This document shows positions 1 to 6,829 of a stretch of 9,504 nucleotides of DNA, piece by piece. The notes beneath the pieces were generated by a model. It was not told the origin of the DNA, did no database searches, and saw only the letters and a list, made by a program, of their open reading frames with translations. A program made the position numbers and the translations under genes. The stretch lies in assembly GCA_964607765.1 (NCBI GenBank), contig CAZSNT010000265.1, positions 1 through 9,504 of the forward strand, written 5' to 3'. The DNA comes from CAZSNT01 sp964607765. Its GTDB lineage: Bacteria; Verrucomicrobiota; Lentisphaeria; Oligosphaerales; JABHEG01. Each line of letters begins with the position of its first letter. Position 1 is the first letter of the stretch.

Positions 1-493
1 CGATACTGATCACGATGCCGTACTGTGCCCAATCGATGTCTCGGGACGGAACACGGTAATCGCCCTGCCCGTAGTCGCGGCCGGACACATGGTCTCGCAA
101 GGCCAGGTTCTGTTCTATTGGCGTCCACTTCCTCTCAGTCCACCTCTGCTGCCAGATATTGCACTCGGGGTCGGGCTCGGTCTGGACGAGATGGAAGTCG
201 GCGCCGAGCCTCGTGAATAGCGCTGCTGGCCCAGTGCGCATGATCGTGGAGCAGACGATGTCCTTTGGCGAGCTTCCGGGGGGGCAGCAGTATAGGTCAT
301 CTTGGGTGTCCTGCTTGACGAAAGCGATCCGGGGGATCTCGCCACCTTCTGCCAGCTCCTCCAATCGCACTCTCCACCGAAGTGAGCGCAAGGGCAAGTC
401 CACCAGGTCGAAGACGAGACCACGCCCGGTGTCTTGGGTTCGGTGCCACAGGTGTCGCAGACGATCCAGCATGCTCACAGCGAATGGCTCCAT
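1..493 (-). CDS. Polysaccharide-cluster protein, N-terminal part, possibly a glycosyltransferase (runs off left edge)
   Basis: An open frame of 164 codons begins at the ATG at 493-491 and has no stop before the window ends, so only the N-terminal part is visible. The translation is protein-like throughout. A basic leader of about 50 residues is followed by a beta-strand-like PRIAFVKQD (54-62), then DDLYCCPPGSSPKDIV (65-80), MRTGPAALFTRLGADF (85-100), TEPDPECNIW (105-114) and a closing DIDWAQYGIVISI. That last stretch resembles the strand where N-terminal halves of GT-B-like sugar transferases pass into the nucleotide-fold core. I cannot assign a family. A glycosyltransferase or related polysaccharide protein is the best guess, from this look and from the neighbours. 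No good Shine-Dalgarno precedes the ATG; an ATG at codon 8 is the alternative start. It follows the SGNH gene by 40 nt in the same direction. A run of seven C inside the gene does not disturb the frame. Confidence 0.6.
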   Translation of the reverse strand, partial: MEPFAVSMLDRLRHLWHRTQDTGRGLVFDLVDLPLRSLRWRVRLEELAEGGEIPRIAFVKQDTQDDLYCCPPGSSPKDIVCSTIMRTGPAALFTRLGADFHLVQTEPDPECNIWQQRWTERKWTPIEQNLALRDHVSGRDYGQGDYRVPSRDIDWAQYGIVISI

Positions 494-533
494 ATAACGT
501 CTGGAAGGGGCTGAACTGCGACCGGTATGTCCG

Positions 534-1472
534 TCACGACCGATCCTTGGCCACTGCCAGGCGCGCCTTGATGCCCATCGCGACGGCAGTCGAGAACCGC
601 ATGGCGGATCTCATCTCCATGTGGCCGCCGTCGATGGTCTGATACTCACCGGTAGGAGCAAGCCAGACCCCGCCGGCGCTTGTGAACCTGCTCACGAATC
701 GTGCCTCGTCGAATACGGCCAGTTCGTCCTCCATGGCCGCCATCTCTTCCGAGCTAGGACAGCGTACACCGAACACGAGGATGCCTCGCCGAATCCAGTC
801 CTCGGTCTGTTTCACTAACGCTGCGACTAGCGGCTCCGCGATCGAGTGTTCAGAGTAGAGCTCGCGGTAGAACGTGACCATGGCGTCTGGGTGCGACTCA
901 CACGACACCGCGGCCCAGCCATCCTCGTGGTACTCGGAGTACGGCTGCCTCTCCGGTCTCTGCGATCCTCGGCCCAGCATCATGGCGATTTCCCGTCGAC
1001 CGATTGGCTTGGTCAGATCCCAGACGAACCAGGGATGTCGCTTCTCAAAGACGTACTCCCTGGATCGGGATTTCTCAGCCATGAATTTGCCATTTGCCAC
1101 GCTACGAAGCGTGAGCGCCAAGGGAGTCACGGCTAGCAGGACTACCTTCCTCCGACTTGAGGGATCGAGCTTGCGTTCCGCCTCCCGATACATGGCGGGG
1201 TTCAGGCCCCCCGAGGAGTATGCGAAATTCAGGATTCGGTGGTCGGGCAGAACGGCTTCCATCGCCTTGGGGCAAAGCCCGCAGTAGGCCCACGAATCGC
1301 CCATGATCACCAGATCAAACGTCGGACGACAGAAGGTCTTGTGCACCCAGAACGCATCTTCGGTCAGCACCGTCTGCTCCGCGGGCTCCTTCGGCGGCGG
1401 CTTGGTCACACCGACGAAGGCGAGTATCGGGATGGCGATGAGCGATGTGGTCAGGCAGCGATTGTGGAGCAT
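534..1472 (-). CDS. SGNH-hydrolase-like protein, probable partner of the MBOAT O-acyltransferase
   Basis: A 312-residue protein. Residues 5-22 form a hydrophobic segment, either a signal peptide or a membrane anchor, which points to an extracytoplasmic location. The SGNH signature is visible: LVIMGDSW at 54-61 gives a GDS nucleophile block with Ser60, LNFAYSSGGLNP at 81-92 matches the usual second block, and TIDGGH at 279-284 near the C-terminus supplies Asp281 and His284 as a DxxH pair. Proteins of this type (AlgJ/AlgX-like and related SGNH families) work with MBOAT membrane proteins to move acetyl groups onto exported polysaccharides. The gene lies 176 nt downstream of such an MBOAT gene on the same strand, separated by an inverted-repeat element. 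Its role as acetyltransferase or esterase acting on the same glycan is inferred. No Shine-Dalgarno is evident before the ATG, which is preceded by pyrimidine-rich sequence. The exact SGNH subfamily is not recognised. Confidence 0.82.
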   Translation of the reverse strand: MLHNRCLTTSLIAIPILAFVGVTKPPPKEPAEQTVLTEDAFWVHKTFCRPTFDLVIMGDSWAYCGLCPKAMEAVLPDHRILNFAYSSGGLNPAMYREAERKLDPSSRRKVVLLAVTPLALTLRSVANGKFMAEKSRSREYVFEKRHPWFVWDLTKPIGRREIAMMLGRGSQRPERQPYSEYHEDGWAAVSCESHPDAMVTFYRELYSEHSIAEPLVAALVKQTEDWIRRGILVFGVRCPSSEEMAAMEDELAVFDEARFVSRFTSAGGVWLAPTGEYQTIDGGHMEMRSAMRFSTAVAMGIKARLAVAKDRS

Positions 1473-1498
1473 GGTGAGGAGTCAAGCAGATAGGTCAC

Positions 1499-1525
1499 CA
1501 CGAAAGACACGAAATACACGAAACA
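1499..1525 (+). repeat. Three tandem 9-bp repeats CACGAAANA
   Basis: Three adjacent units read CACGAAAGA, CACGAAATA and CACGAAACA on the plus strand, differing only at the eighth base. They make up the core of the left arm of the intergenic inverted-repeat element. The right arm carries degenerate CGAAA blocks with the same spacing in inverse orientation. Confidence 0.8.
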
Positions 1526-1530
1526 GGGAA

Positions 1531-1568
1531 GGCCAGAAGCCGAGCCTCGAGCGCTTCTCATGCTGGCC
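1531..1568. repeat. Hairpin inside the intergenic element
   Basis: GGCCAG at 1531-1536 pairs perfectly with CTGGCC at 1563-1568, and AAGC at 1537-1540 pairs with GCTT at 1553-1556 across a 6-nt bulge on one side. The result is a ten-pair stem nested between the two longer arms. It is not followed by a run of T in either direction, so it does not look like an intrinsic terminator. Confidence 0.5.
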
Positions 1569-1648
1569 TCCAGTACGGTCCGCAGCAGAGGGTTGGGATC
1601 CGAGCTCCGCTCCCCTTTCGCGCCTTTCGCGTCTCTTGTGGTTCCCTC

Positions 1649-3064
1649 TCAGAACGCAAAGTAGATGAACTCACTGCCCTGCCCGCGGAGATAGACGCAG
1701 GCGACAACCATGAGCGACAGAAAGGCGGGGTCCAGCCGGCGCCGCCATGAGGGCAGAAGCGGCTGCCTCCGATCGAGGCCGCAGTACACATGGGCCTCAC
1801 GAAGGACCACCAGCGCGAGCACGGGCAAGGCCCTCGCGCCAAGGCCGGTGTCCCAGCCGCCCGAGAAGCTGAACATACACTTGAGCACGTGCAGGGCCTG
1901 CGACAGGCTCGCGGCGCGGAAGAAGACCCACGCGATCCACACCTGGAGAATCACACACGCGCAGGCAAGCGCGCGGCCGCCCGGCACGCGCTTCAGTCGA
2001 TCGGGCCAGCCGGTCAAGCGCTCCACGTTCAGCAGAAAGGCATGCACCGCACCCCACATGACGAAGTGCCACTGGGCTCCGTGCCAGAGCCCCGAGAGGA
2101 GCATGGTGATCCACATGTTTGCCTGGGCTCGCCACTTGCCGACGCGGGAGCCACCGAGCGAGAAGTACATGTAGTCGCGGAACCAGGTGGACAGCGATAT
2201 GTGCCAGCGGGTCCAGAACTCGCGAAGGGACGTAGACACGTAGGGGTGGTTGAAGTTGTCGAGGAAGTCGTAGCCCATCCACTTGGCCAGCCCTCTCGCG
2301 ATGTCGGTGTACCCGCTGAAGTCGCAGTAGATCTGGAAGGCGAACGCAGTGATGATGCACCACCAGAAGACGGTGGACTCCGAGAGGATCACCGCCTCGA
2401 ACGCTCCGTTGACACGGGGCGCCAAGCTGTCGGCGATCACCACTTTCTTGAAGAAACCGAAGACCACAAGCTGGAGGCCTTCCCACTGCTCCGCTTCCGT
2501 GACGGTCCGAGATCGCTCTAACTGGGGCAAGAGATCCCTCGCCCGGACGATGGGGCCAGCCACGAGTTGGGGGAACATCGAGAGATACGCAAAGAAATGG
2601 AGCACATTGTGCGTGGGCGGCAACTGGCCGCGGTACACGTCGATCGTGTAGCTCATCGCCTGGAAGGTGTAGAAGCTGATCCCCACCGGCAGTATGAGCA
2701 GCAGGTCCGGAAGCCCGGTCTTGAGTGCAACGTCGATGCCGAACGCGGCCAGGATGGCCGAGAGGGTGTCGGCGAAGAATCCACTGTACTTGAATACCGC
2801 CAGCGACCCGATGTTGCCCGCAACCGACAAGACCAGAAGCGTTCTCTTCAGACGAGGCCAGGCTGCCATGCCGAGGCCGGCGCCGAAGTTCAGGAGACCC
2901 GTGGCCGATATAACGAACAGGAACCGCCAATCCCACCATCCGTAGAAGAGGAACGAAGCTACCGTCAGATAGCCCCAACGTACGTTCCGCCAACGCCTCA
3001 GGACTGGCCACAGGGCGAAGAACACGGCCGCAAACGCGAGGAAGGCTAGCGAGTTGAAGTGCAT
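1649..3064 (-). CDS. MBOAT family membrane O-acyltransferase (AlgI-like)
   Basis: A full-length, 471-residue polytopic membrane protein of the MBOAT family, the usual size for AlgI-type enzymes that take an acyl (usually acetyl) group from the cytoplasm and pass it towards an exported polysaccharide. Family blocks are in order: PVGISFYTFQAMSYTIDVYR (126-145), FPQLVAGPIVRARDLLPQL (164-182), DFSGYTDIARGLAKWMGYD (248-266), FWTRWHISLSTWFRDYMY (283-300) with His288, and LSGLWHGAQWHFVMWGAVHA (323-342) with the expected catalytic His328. The C-terminus SEFIYFAF is typical of complete members. About ten hydrophobic segments are apparent. The gene follows a decayed SGNH-like gene and precedes an intact SGNH gene, the normal partner type. 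The ATG at 3064 gives the expected AlgI-like N-terminus (hydrophobic from residue 5), although its Shine-Dalgarno is weak. The natural acyl group and glycan acceptor cannot be read from the sequence. Confidence 0.95.
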   Translation of the reverse strand: MHFNSLAFLAFAAVFFALWPVLRRWRNVRWGYLTVASFLFYGWWDWRFLFVISATGLLNFGAGLGMAAWPRLKRTLLVLSVAGNIGSLAVFKYSGFFADTLSAILAAFGIDVALKTGLPDLLLILPVGISFYTFQAMSYTIDVYRGQLPPTHNVLHFFAYLSMFPQLVAGPIVRARDLLPQLERSRTVTEAEQWEGLQLVVFGFFKKVVIADSLAPRVNGAFEAVILSESTVFWWCIITAFAFQIYCDFSGYTDIARGLAKWMGYDFLDNFNHPYVSTSLREFWTRWHISLSTWFRDYMYFSLGGSRVGKWRAQANMWITMLLSGLWHGAQWHFVMWGAVHAFLLNVERLTGWPDRLKRVPGGRALACACVILQVWIAWVFFRAASLSQALHVLKCMFSFSGGWDTGLGARALPVLALVVLREAHVYCGLDRRQPLLPSWRRRLDPAFLSLMVVACVYLRGQGSEFIYFAF

Positions 3065-3138
3065 GGTCCATCAAGAACCCTGGCGTCCGGCAGGGGACAG
3101 GGTACTTCCGCCCGCTCCGGAAGGGACGAGGCGCCTCC

Positions 3139-3420
3139 TCAGTTGAGTGCTTCGCATCGCTGCTTGCTCACGAGTTCCATGGCTCCAACTGCCAACCGTG
3201 TCGCATACAACTCATATCCTGCCGCGCTGAAGTGGCCGTCCACTTGATCGAGCAGCACGCTCCTCGTTCGCGTCGTGCTGTCGAACGCGCGAATAAGGCG
3301 GCCGCTTGGTCACGAGGCCGGATGGCTGAGCTTGCGACAGCGGGTAGAGCAGGTTATCTACGACCAGTGGGCTTGCCACGGAGTCCGCCGCGCACAGCAT
3401 CAACTTCGCGAAGGGCCTAG
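3139..3420 (-). pseudogene. Remnant of an SGNH hydrolase-like gene (frameshifted and truncated)
   Basis: The 503-nt gap between the methyltransferase and MBOAT genes (3065-3567) has no intact gene, but its minus strand holds a convincing C-terminus. The frame from 3309 to the TGA at 3141-3139 reads RLIRAFDSTT, then SVLLDQVDGHFSAAGYELYA, and ends RCEALN. DGHFxxxGYxLYA looks like the C-terminal Asp/His block of SGNH or GDSL hydrolases. In that frame a stop at 3312-3310 and another at 3360-3358 block the upstream part. A different frame at about 3420-3310 reads FAKLMLCAADSVASPLVVDN and LLYPLSQAQPSG, which may be the preceding piece after a frameshift. Only about 430 nt lie between the methyltransferase stop and this terminus, too little for a whole SGNH protein of around 300 residues. 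I read it as a decayed gene. A sequencing error could explain the frameshift but not the missing N-terminal half. The left edge of the remnant is approximate. Confidence 0.5.
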
Positions 3421-3567
3421 GTGGCCTTTGAGCCATTCCTCCCATCCCTAAGCAACGTCGCCCAGCCGATGGCAAACGCAACTGAACACCGGCATCGGGT
3501 TGCACGCCACCAAATGCCCGGCTACAGGCACGACCCACGCTTGCCCGCTTCCTGGCTTACCACGTCC

Positions 3568-4443
3568 CTATGGAACGAACCTGTAGACATCCGGTTCCCT
3601 GACGTAGAAGTGGTTGGTTCCTTTCGTCATTGCGGGATGGAACCCGAACTGCGCCAGGTAGCTGGCCACACTGCCTGCAGCCTCCGCCGTGAGGGCCTCG
3701 ATCAGCAAGGCTTCAGGGCGATACTTATCGATATCGAGTCCCCGGAGGACGTCTTCTTCCGTCCCTTCGACATCCAAGGCCACGAAGTCCACTCTGTCCG
3801 TGATCCCATCGAGAAGAGCGTCGAGCGATCGGTACGGAACTAGCACGTCGCGGGACTCAGTGCCGTGCGGCGGCTCATGCAGCCCCGCGCTCGCGGTCTC
3901 TGCCAGGAAGCTCTCCGCCGACGGCCCGTTGGGCAGATCAACACAGGTAAAGGCCACCTGGCCCCGGGCACGGTCGTCGCCAAGGGCGGCATGGATCACG
4001 GTGCTGTTGGGACGATTGACGACACACTTCTCGTAGAGCAACGGGTGTGCCTCAACAAGGAGGCCGGTCCACCCAATGCTCTCGAAGACGTAGCTCACAC
4101 TCATACCGCGCCCGTCGTACGCTCCGGCTTCCACGAAGAAGCCTTCCGTGCGGCGGCCGAAGAAGTCGTAGAGATATGTGTCCTCGCCGTACTGCGCTCG
4201 GAAATCCAGCGGGACAGGGGTCACCACCTTGGGGTGGTCAAGCCGGAACTCGACCTTCCGGGCAGTCTTCCGAAGTCCACACTCGAACCAGAACAGTCGC
4301 TTCTCCATGGCTCTGTGGTTGGTGGACAGGAACCCGAACAGCGAGCGCCACTTCCGTCGGGCTACTACGGCAGCAAGTGCCAATGTGCCCAGATTCAGTG
4401 TGCACACCGCTACGACCAGTACGGCGATCTGTGTGGCAGTCAA
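3568..4443 (-). CDS. FkbM family SAM-dependent methyltransferase with N-terminal membrane anchor
   Basis: With the preferred TTG start the protein has 291 residues. Residues 6-28 are a hydrophobic membrane segment followed by basic residues (ARRKWR), so the enzyme is probably anchored with its catalytic domain in the cytoplasm. FkbM (Methyltransf_21) features follow: QYGEDTYLYDFF (84-95), the SAM-binding loop FFVEAGAYDGRG (102-113), LLVEAHP (128-134), and VDFVALDVEGTEEDVLRGLD (218-237). The family mostly O-methylates sugars or small molecules, so methylation of a sugar in this polysaccharide is inferred. The TTG at 4443-4441 is chosen because AAGGAGGA lies 4 nt upstream and the anchor follows at once. 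An ATG at 4593 would add 50 residues rich in Pro, Asp, Thr and Ser, without family resemblance and behind a poor ribosome site. In either case it comes directly after the GT2 gene. Confidence 0.9.
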   Translation of the reverse strand: MTATQIAVLVVAVCTLNLGTLALAAVVARRKWRSLFGFLSTNHRAMEKRLFWFECGLRKTARKVEFRLDHPKVVTPVPLDFRAQYGEDTYLYDFFGRRTEGFFVEAGAYDGRGMSVSYVFESIGWTGLLVEAHPLLYEKCVVNRPNSTVIHAALGDDRARGQVAFTCVDLPNGPSAESFLAETASAGLHEPPHGTESRDVLVPYRSLDALLDGITDRVDFVALDVEGTEEDVLRGLDIDKYRPEALLIEALTAEAAGSVASYLAQFGFHPAMTKGTNHFYVREPDVYRFVP

Positions 4444-4604
4444 CGACTCCTCCTTGAGCCACCATCGAGGTGTACAGGGCGAGTGGGCAGTTGCGTTTGG
4501 GTCGCGGTCATCGGTAGCGTCAGGCGATTGGCTCGTCGTCCTTGCGGGTGTGCGGCAGTCAGCCGGATATCCGTGGGGGCCTTCCTTCAGCATCCCCTAT
4601 GCAG
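4444..4604 (-). other. Gap between the GT2 and FkbM genes
   Basis: This 161-nt stretch separates the GT2 stop codon from the preferred TTG start of the methyltransferase. It stays open in the methyltransferase frame from the ATG at 4593, but the 50 codons give a polar, low-complexity peptide that looks non-coding. No terminator stem with a T run and no convincing -35/-10 pair was seen. Confidence 0.4.
4448..4455 (-). promoter_or_regulatory. Strong Shine-Dalgarno deciding the FkbM start
   Basis: The minus strand reads AAGGAGGA followed by GTCG and then TTG. This near-perfect anti-16S match at correct spacing supports a TTG start at 4443 over the ATG 150 nt upstream. Confidence 0.75.
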
Positions 4605-5552
4605 TCAGAGTGCGAGCGACTCCTTCGAGGCATGCGCAATCTGCTTGAGAATCTGCGCCGTGAGGACGCGACACACGAACGCCCTGGACAGGGCAGTCCA
4701 CACAAGCCGGCAGGCCAAGCGTGGGCGTCCCGCTTCCCGCGCGGCGACCATGCCTCTTAGAACGTACGCGGCCAATCCCTCCTTGAACGCTTGCTTCACA
4801 CCCTCTCCGAGCCGACGCTGGCCGGCCCAACAGCAGGCGTCAGCCATGGCCAGCACCATATCTCTCTTACGCTCCAGGCCGTGCTCAAACGTGTTGGCGT
4901 CATGACGACAGTAGGCACTAACCGGTCGCGTGCGGTCGCCGGGCACGAGGCGCCCCACCGCGGCCATGCGGAACCAAAGATGGCAGTCTTCGGCAATCCG
5001 CAACTGCTCATGGAATAGGCCGGTCCGCTCTAGTAATGAGCGCCTACACAGGATCGCGCTCGTGTGCCACGTGTGGCCGGTCAACAGACGACGAAGGAGT
5101 TGCTCGGGCGGCACGTCGTCGCTGAGGCCGAACACCGCCCCCCCCTGCCAACGCCGGGAGGCGCCAGGATCCATGAATTCGACCTTGGCGTTCTCATAGA
5201 CCCCGTCTATCGTGTCATCCACGGCCAGGAGCGGGGAGGCCGCATCGAAGCGATGGGGGTAGACGTAGTCGTCCGCATCGAGGAAGCAGATCACTTCCCC
5301 AGTGCTTGTGCGAATGCCGAGATTGCGGGAGGCCGATACGCCGCGGTTCACTCGCCTCGGGTGGTGACACACGGACACGATGCCAGGGTACCGATCGCGC
5401 AGTTCATGCGCGACCTCGAACGTCGTATCGCGGGAACCGTCATCGACGACCACGATCTCCAGATCCGGGTAGCGAGTGGCGACGAGTGACGCGACAGCTC
5501 GAGGCAGCGGGCGGGCGGCGTTATAGGCAGGGATGATGGCCGAGATTCGCAC
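4605..5552 (-). CDS. Glycosyltransferase family 2 (GT-A fold)
   Basis: A 315-residue enzyme starting at the GTG at 5552. It opens straight into the GT2 fold with VRISAIIPAYN (1-11), then the nucleotide-binding VVVDDGS (34-40), NRGVSASRNLGI (69-80) and the metal-binding FLDADDYV (90-97). IAEDCHLWFRMA (187-198) carries the Glu-Asp pair where the catalytic base of this family sits. The last 80 or so residues are basic and amphipathic and may touch the membrane; no clear transmembrane helix is seen. It would transfer one sugar from a nucleotide donor during repeat-unit assembly in the cytoplasm; donor and acceptor cannot be inferred. The GTG lies one base after the TAG of the preceding GT4 gene, which suggests translational coupling. 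A start at 5627 would add 25 residues without family resemblance and overlap the GT4 gene by 74 nt, so it was not used. Confidence 0.93.
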   Translation of the reverse strand: MRISAIIPAYNAARPLPRAVASLVATRYPDLEIVVVDDGSRDTTFEVAHELRDRYPGIVSVCHHPRRVNRGVSASRNLGIRTSTGEVICFLDADDYVYPHRFDAASPLLAVDDTIDGVYENAKVEFMDPGASRRWQGGAVFGLSDDVPPEQLLRRLLTGHTWHTSAILCRRSLLERTGLFHEQLRIAEDCHLWFRMAAVGRLVPGDRTRPVSAYCRHDANTFEHGLERKRDMVLAMADACCWAGQRRLGEGVKQAFKEGLAAYVLRGMVAAREAGRPRLACRLVWTALSRAFVCRVLTAQILKQIAHASKESLAL

Positions 5553-5553
5553 G

Positions 5554-6813
5554 CTACCGATCTCTGCGTGCCAAGATCGCGACCCGGTACTGTTCGAGGT
5601 AACGCTCCGAGATCCGGGCTCTGGCAAACCGCCGGACCCACTCGATCCCCGCGCGGCTCATGCGCTTGACGGTCGCGCGGTTCGTGATCAGGCTCCGGAG
5701 GGCCTCGGTGAGACCCGGGATATCACCGGTGCGAACCACCAGGCCACCGACTCCGTGTCGGACGACCTCAGGAAGTCCGCCGGCATCGTACACGATCACG
5801 GGAGTGCCACAGGCTTGCGATTCGGCCGCGACCCGGCCGAACGTCTCGAAGTGGGACGGCATCACCGTGAGGTCCGCAGCCCGGAAGTAAGTCACCATGC
5901 GCCGGTAGTCGGTCTCGAACGGCATCGCCACCGCCGGGATCGGCAGCATCTCTGCTGCTTCCTGGGAGTTCCGGCCGACAAGCAGCGCGTGGAACCTCTC
6001 GCTGCGCAAGCGTTGAAAGGCTTCGATCGCGTCGGTCGTTCCCTTGACCGAGCTTAGAACGTCTTGGCCGGCCAGAAGGACCACGAAGACATCCTGCGGC
6101 ACGCCAAGCTCTGCGCGCGCCCGCGCCTTTGAGCCCGGCTTGAAGAGGTCGTCGTCCACGTTGTTGTACACGACGCTGACCGGCTTCGACCCTACAATGG
6201 GACTCCGCCTGGCAAAGCACTTCAGCCACTCGGAAACAACAGTGAACCGCACGGGCGACCGGCTGATGCATCTTCGCTTGCGGTTCCAGTTGAACCTTGA
6301 CCCGTCACGAGGGATCGGCGGTCCGGCGTCCAGATCGGGACACTTCCCGCAGCCGGTGGTCCAGCGGGAGCACGTGATGGGGCAGGCACAGTGCCCGGTG
6401 AGCAGCCATGAGTCCTGGAGCGTGATGATGCTGGGGAAACGTTGCGTGAGTCTGGGCAGTGCGCCGACGTCGGCGTACCCCTCAGCGCCGAACAGGCTGG
6501 TGATGTGCACAACATCAGTGCTCGGGGGCAGGGCCTCCGCTAGGCTCCTGAACCCAGGCGCATACAGATACTGCCATCCCATGCACCGCTCCAGATAGAG
6601 CGTCAGCCTCTTCAGCCCGCGGACGCCGCCGAATCGTCCTATCTCAACAACGTGCGGCACGTCCGTCTCGCGACGCCCGACGTACAGCCGGCTTGCATGG
6701 CCCATATCCAGCAACGTCTCGTGGTGCATGAGCACGCTTCGTTCGGCTCCGCCTCCGCTGTCGCTGGTGTGAATAAGGGCCACTCTTAGTGGCCTGTCGA
6801 CATTCTCTAGCAC
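5554..6813 (-). CDS. Glycosyltransferase family 4 (GT-B fold) with cysteine cluster
   Basis: A 419-residue retaining-type glycosyltransferase. The N-terminal domain begins RVALIHTSDSGGGAERSVL (10-28), where GGGAER is the glycine-rich acceptor-side loop. At 138-159 lies a cysteine-rich stretch (LTGHCACPITC followed by GCGKCP) with Cys142, 144, 148, 155 and 158; WcaC-like GT4 enzymes carry a comparable cluster. The C-terminal donor domain has VVLLAGQD (244-251), MPSHFETFGRVAAES (318-332) with the E-x7-E pair Glu323 and Glu331, and CGTPVIVYDAGGLPEVV (335-351). The GTG start at 6813 is supported by AAGGAG five bases upstream, inside the 16-nt gap after the preceding gene. It is expected to add one sugar to the growing lipid-linked repeat unit on the cytoplasmic side. 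Sugar specificity is unknown. Confidence 0.95.
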   Translation of the reverse strand: MLENVDRPLRVALIHTSDSGGGAERSVLMHHETLLDMGHASRLYVGRRETDVPHVVEIGRFGGVRGLKRLTLYLERCMGWQYLYAPGFRSLAEALPPSTDVVHITSLFGAEGYADVGALPRLTQRFPSIITLQDSWLLTGHCACPITCSRWTTGCGKCPDLDAGPPIPRDGSRFNWNRKRRCISRSPVRFTVVSEWLKCFARRSPIVGSKPVSVVYNNVDDDLFKPGSKARARAELGVPQDVFVVLLAGQDVLSSVKGTTDAIEAFQRLRSERFHALLVGRNSQEAAEMLPIPAVAMPFETDYRRMVTYFRAADLTVMPSHFETFGRVAAESQACGTPVIVYDAGGLPEVVRHGVGGLVVRTGDIPGLTEALRSLITNRATVKRMSRAGIEWVRRFARARISERYLEQYRVAILARRDR

Positions 6814-6818
6814 CTGGT

Positions 6819-6824
6819 CTCCTT
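6819..6824 (-). promoter_or_regulatory. Shine-Dalgarno for the GT4 gene
   Basis: AAGGAG on the minus strand, five bases before the GTG at 6813, in the 16-nt gap behind the TAG of the upstream gene. It fixes the non-ATG start. Confidence 0.75.
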
Positions 6825-6829
6825 CAGCT

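Larger units (their letters stand above)
1496..1643. repeat. Inverted-repeat element with CACGAAA-type arms between the MBOAT and SGNH genes
   Basis: Two imperfect inverted arms bound this intergenic element. The left arm (1496-1528) and the reverse complement of the right arm (1612-1643) agree at 21 of 27 positions by my hand alignment; both begin ACCAC and carry spaced CGAAA blocks. The left arm contains three tandem 9-mers of the form CACGAAANA (1499-1525). The arms enclose about 83 nt with a hairpin of their own (1531-1568). The element starts 5 nt after the MBOAT stop codon and ends 23 nt before the SGNH start. From memory, similar CACGAAA repeats are scattered through intergenic spaces of several environmental bacterial phyla. 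A non-autonomous, REP/MITE-like element or an RNA hairpin that tunes expression of the downstream gene are both possible. No transposase is present. Confidence 0.65.

Noticed and set aside
115..423. 102-codon minus-strand frame at the left end
   Set aside because: Ser/Arg-rich shadow. The other minus frame (493 to 1) is protein-like and open to the edge.
1790..2521. 243-codon plus-strand frame rich in His, Glu and Arg
   Set aside because: Antisense to conserved MBOAT motifs; its composition is the expected complement of hydrophobic codons.
1797..3074. 425-codon open frame on the minus strand inside the MBOAT gene
   Set aside because: Rich in Arg, Pro and His with no membrane segments or motifs. 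The overlapping frame is a textbook MBOAT, so this is a shadow.
3129..3138. Short palindrome GAGGCGCCTC downstream of the SGNH remnant as a terminator
   Set aside because: The stem is too short, has no loop and is not followed by a T run.
3134..3140. GAGGAGG on the minus strand overlapping the stop of the SGNH remnant, as a ribosome site for MBOAT
   Set aside because: It lies about 70 nt from the MBOAT ATG and no in-frame start follows at proper spacing.
3865..4905. 346-codon open frame on the plus strand
   Set aside because: It runs antisense over both the methyltransferase and the GT2 gene, has no recognisable motif and no ribosome site in keeping with a real gene.
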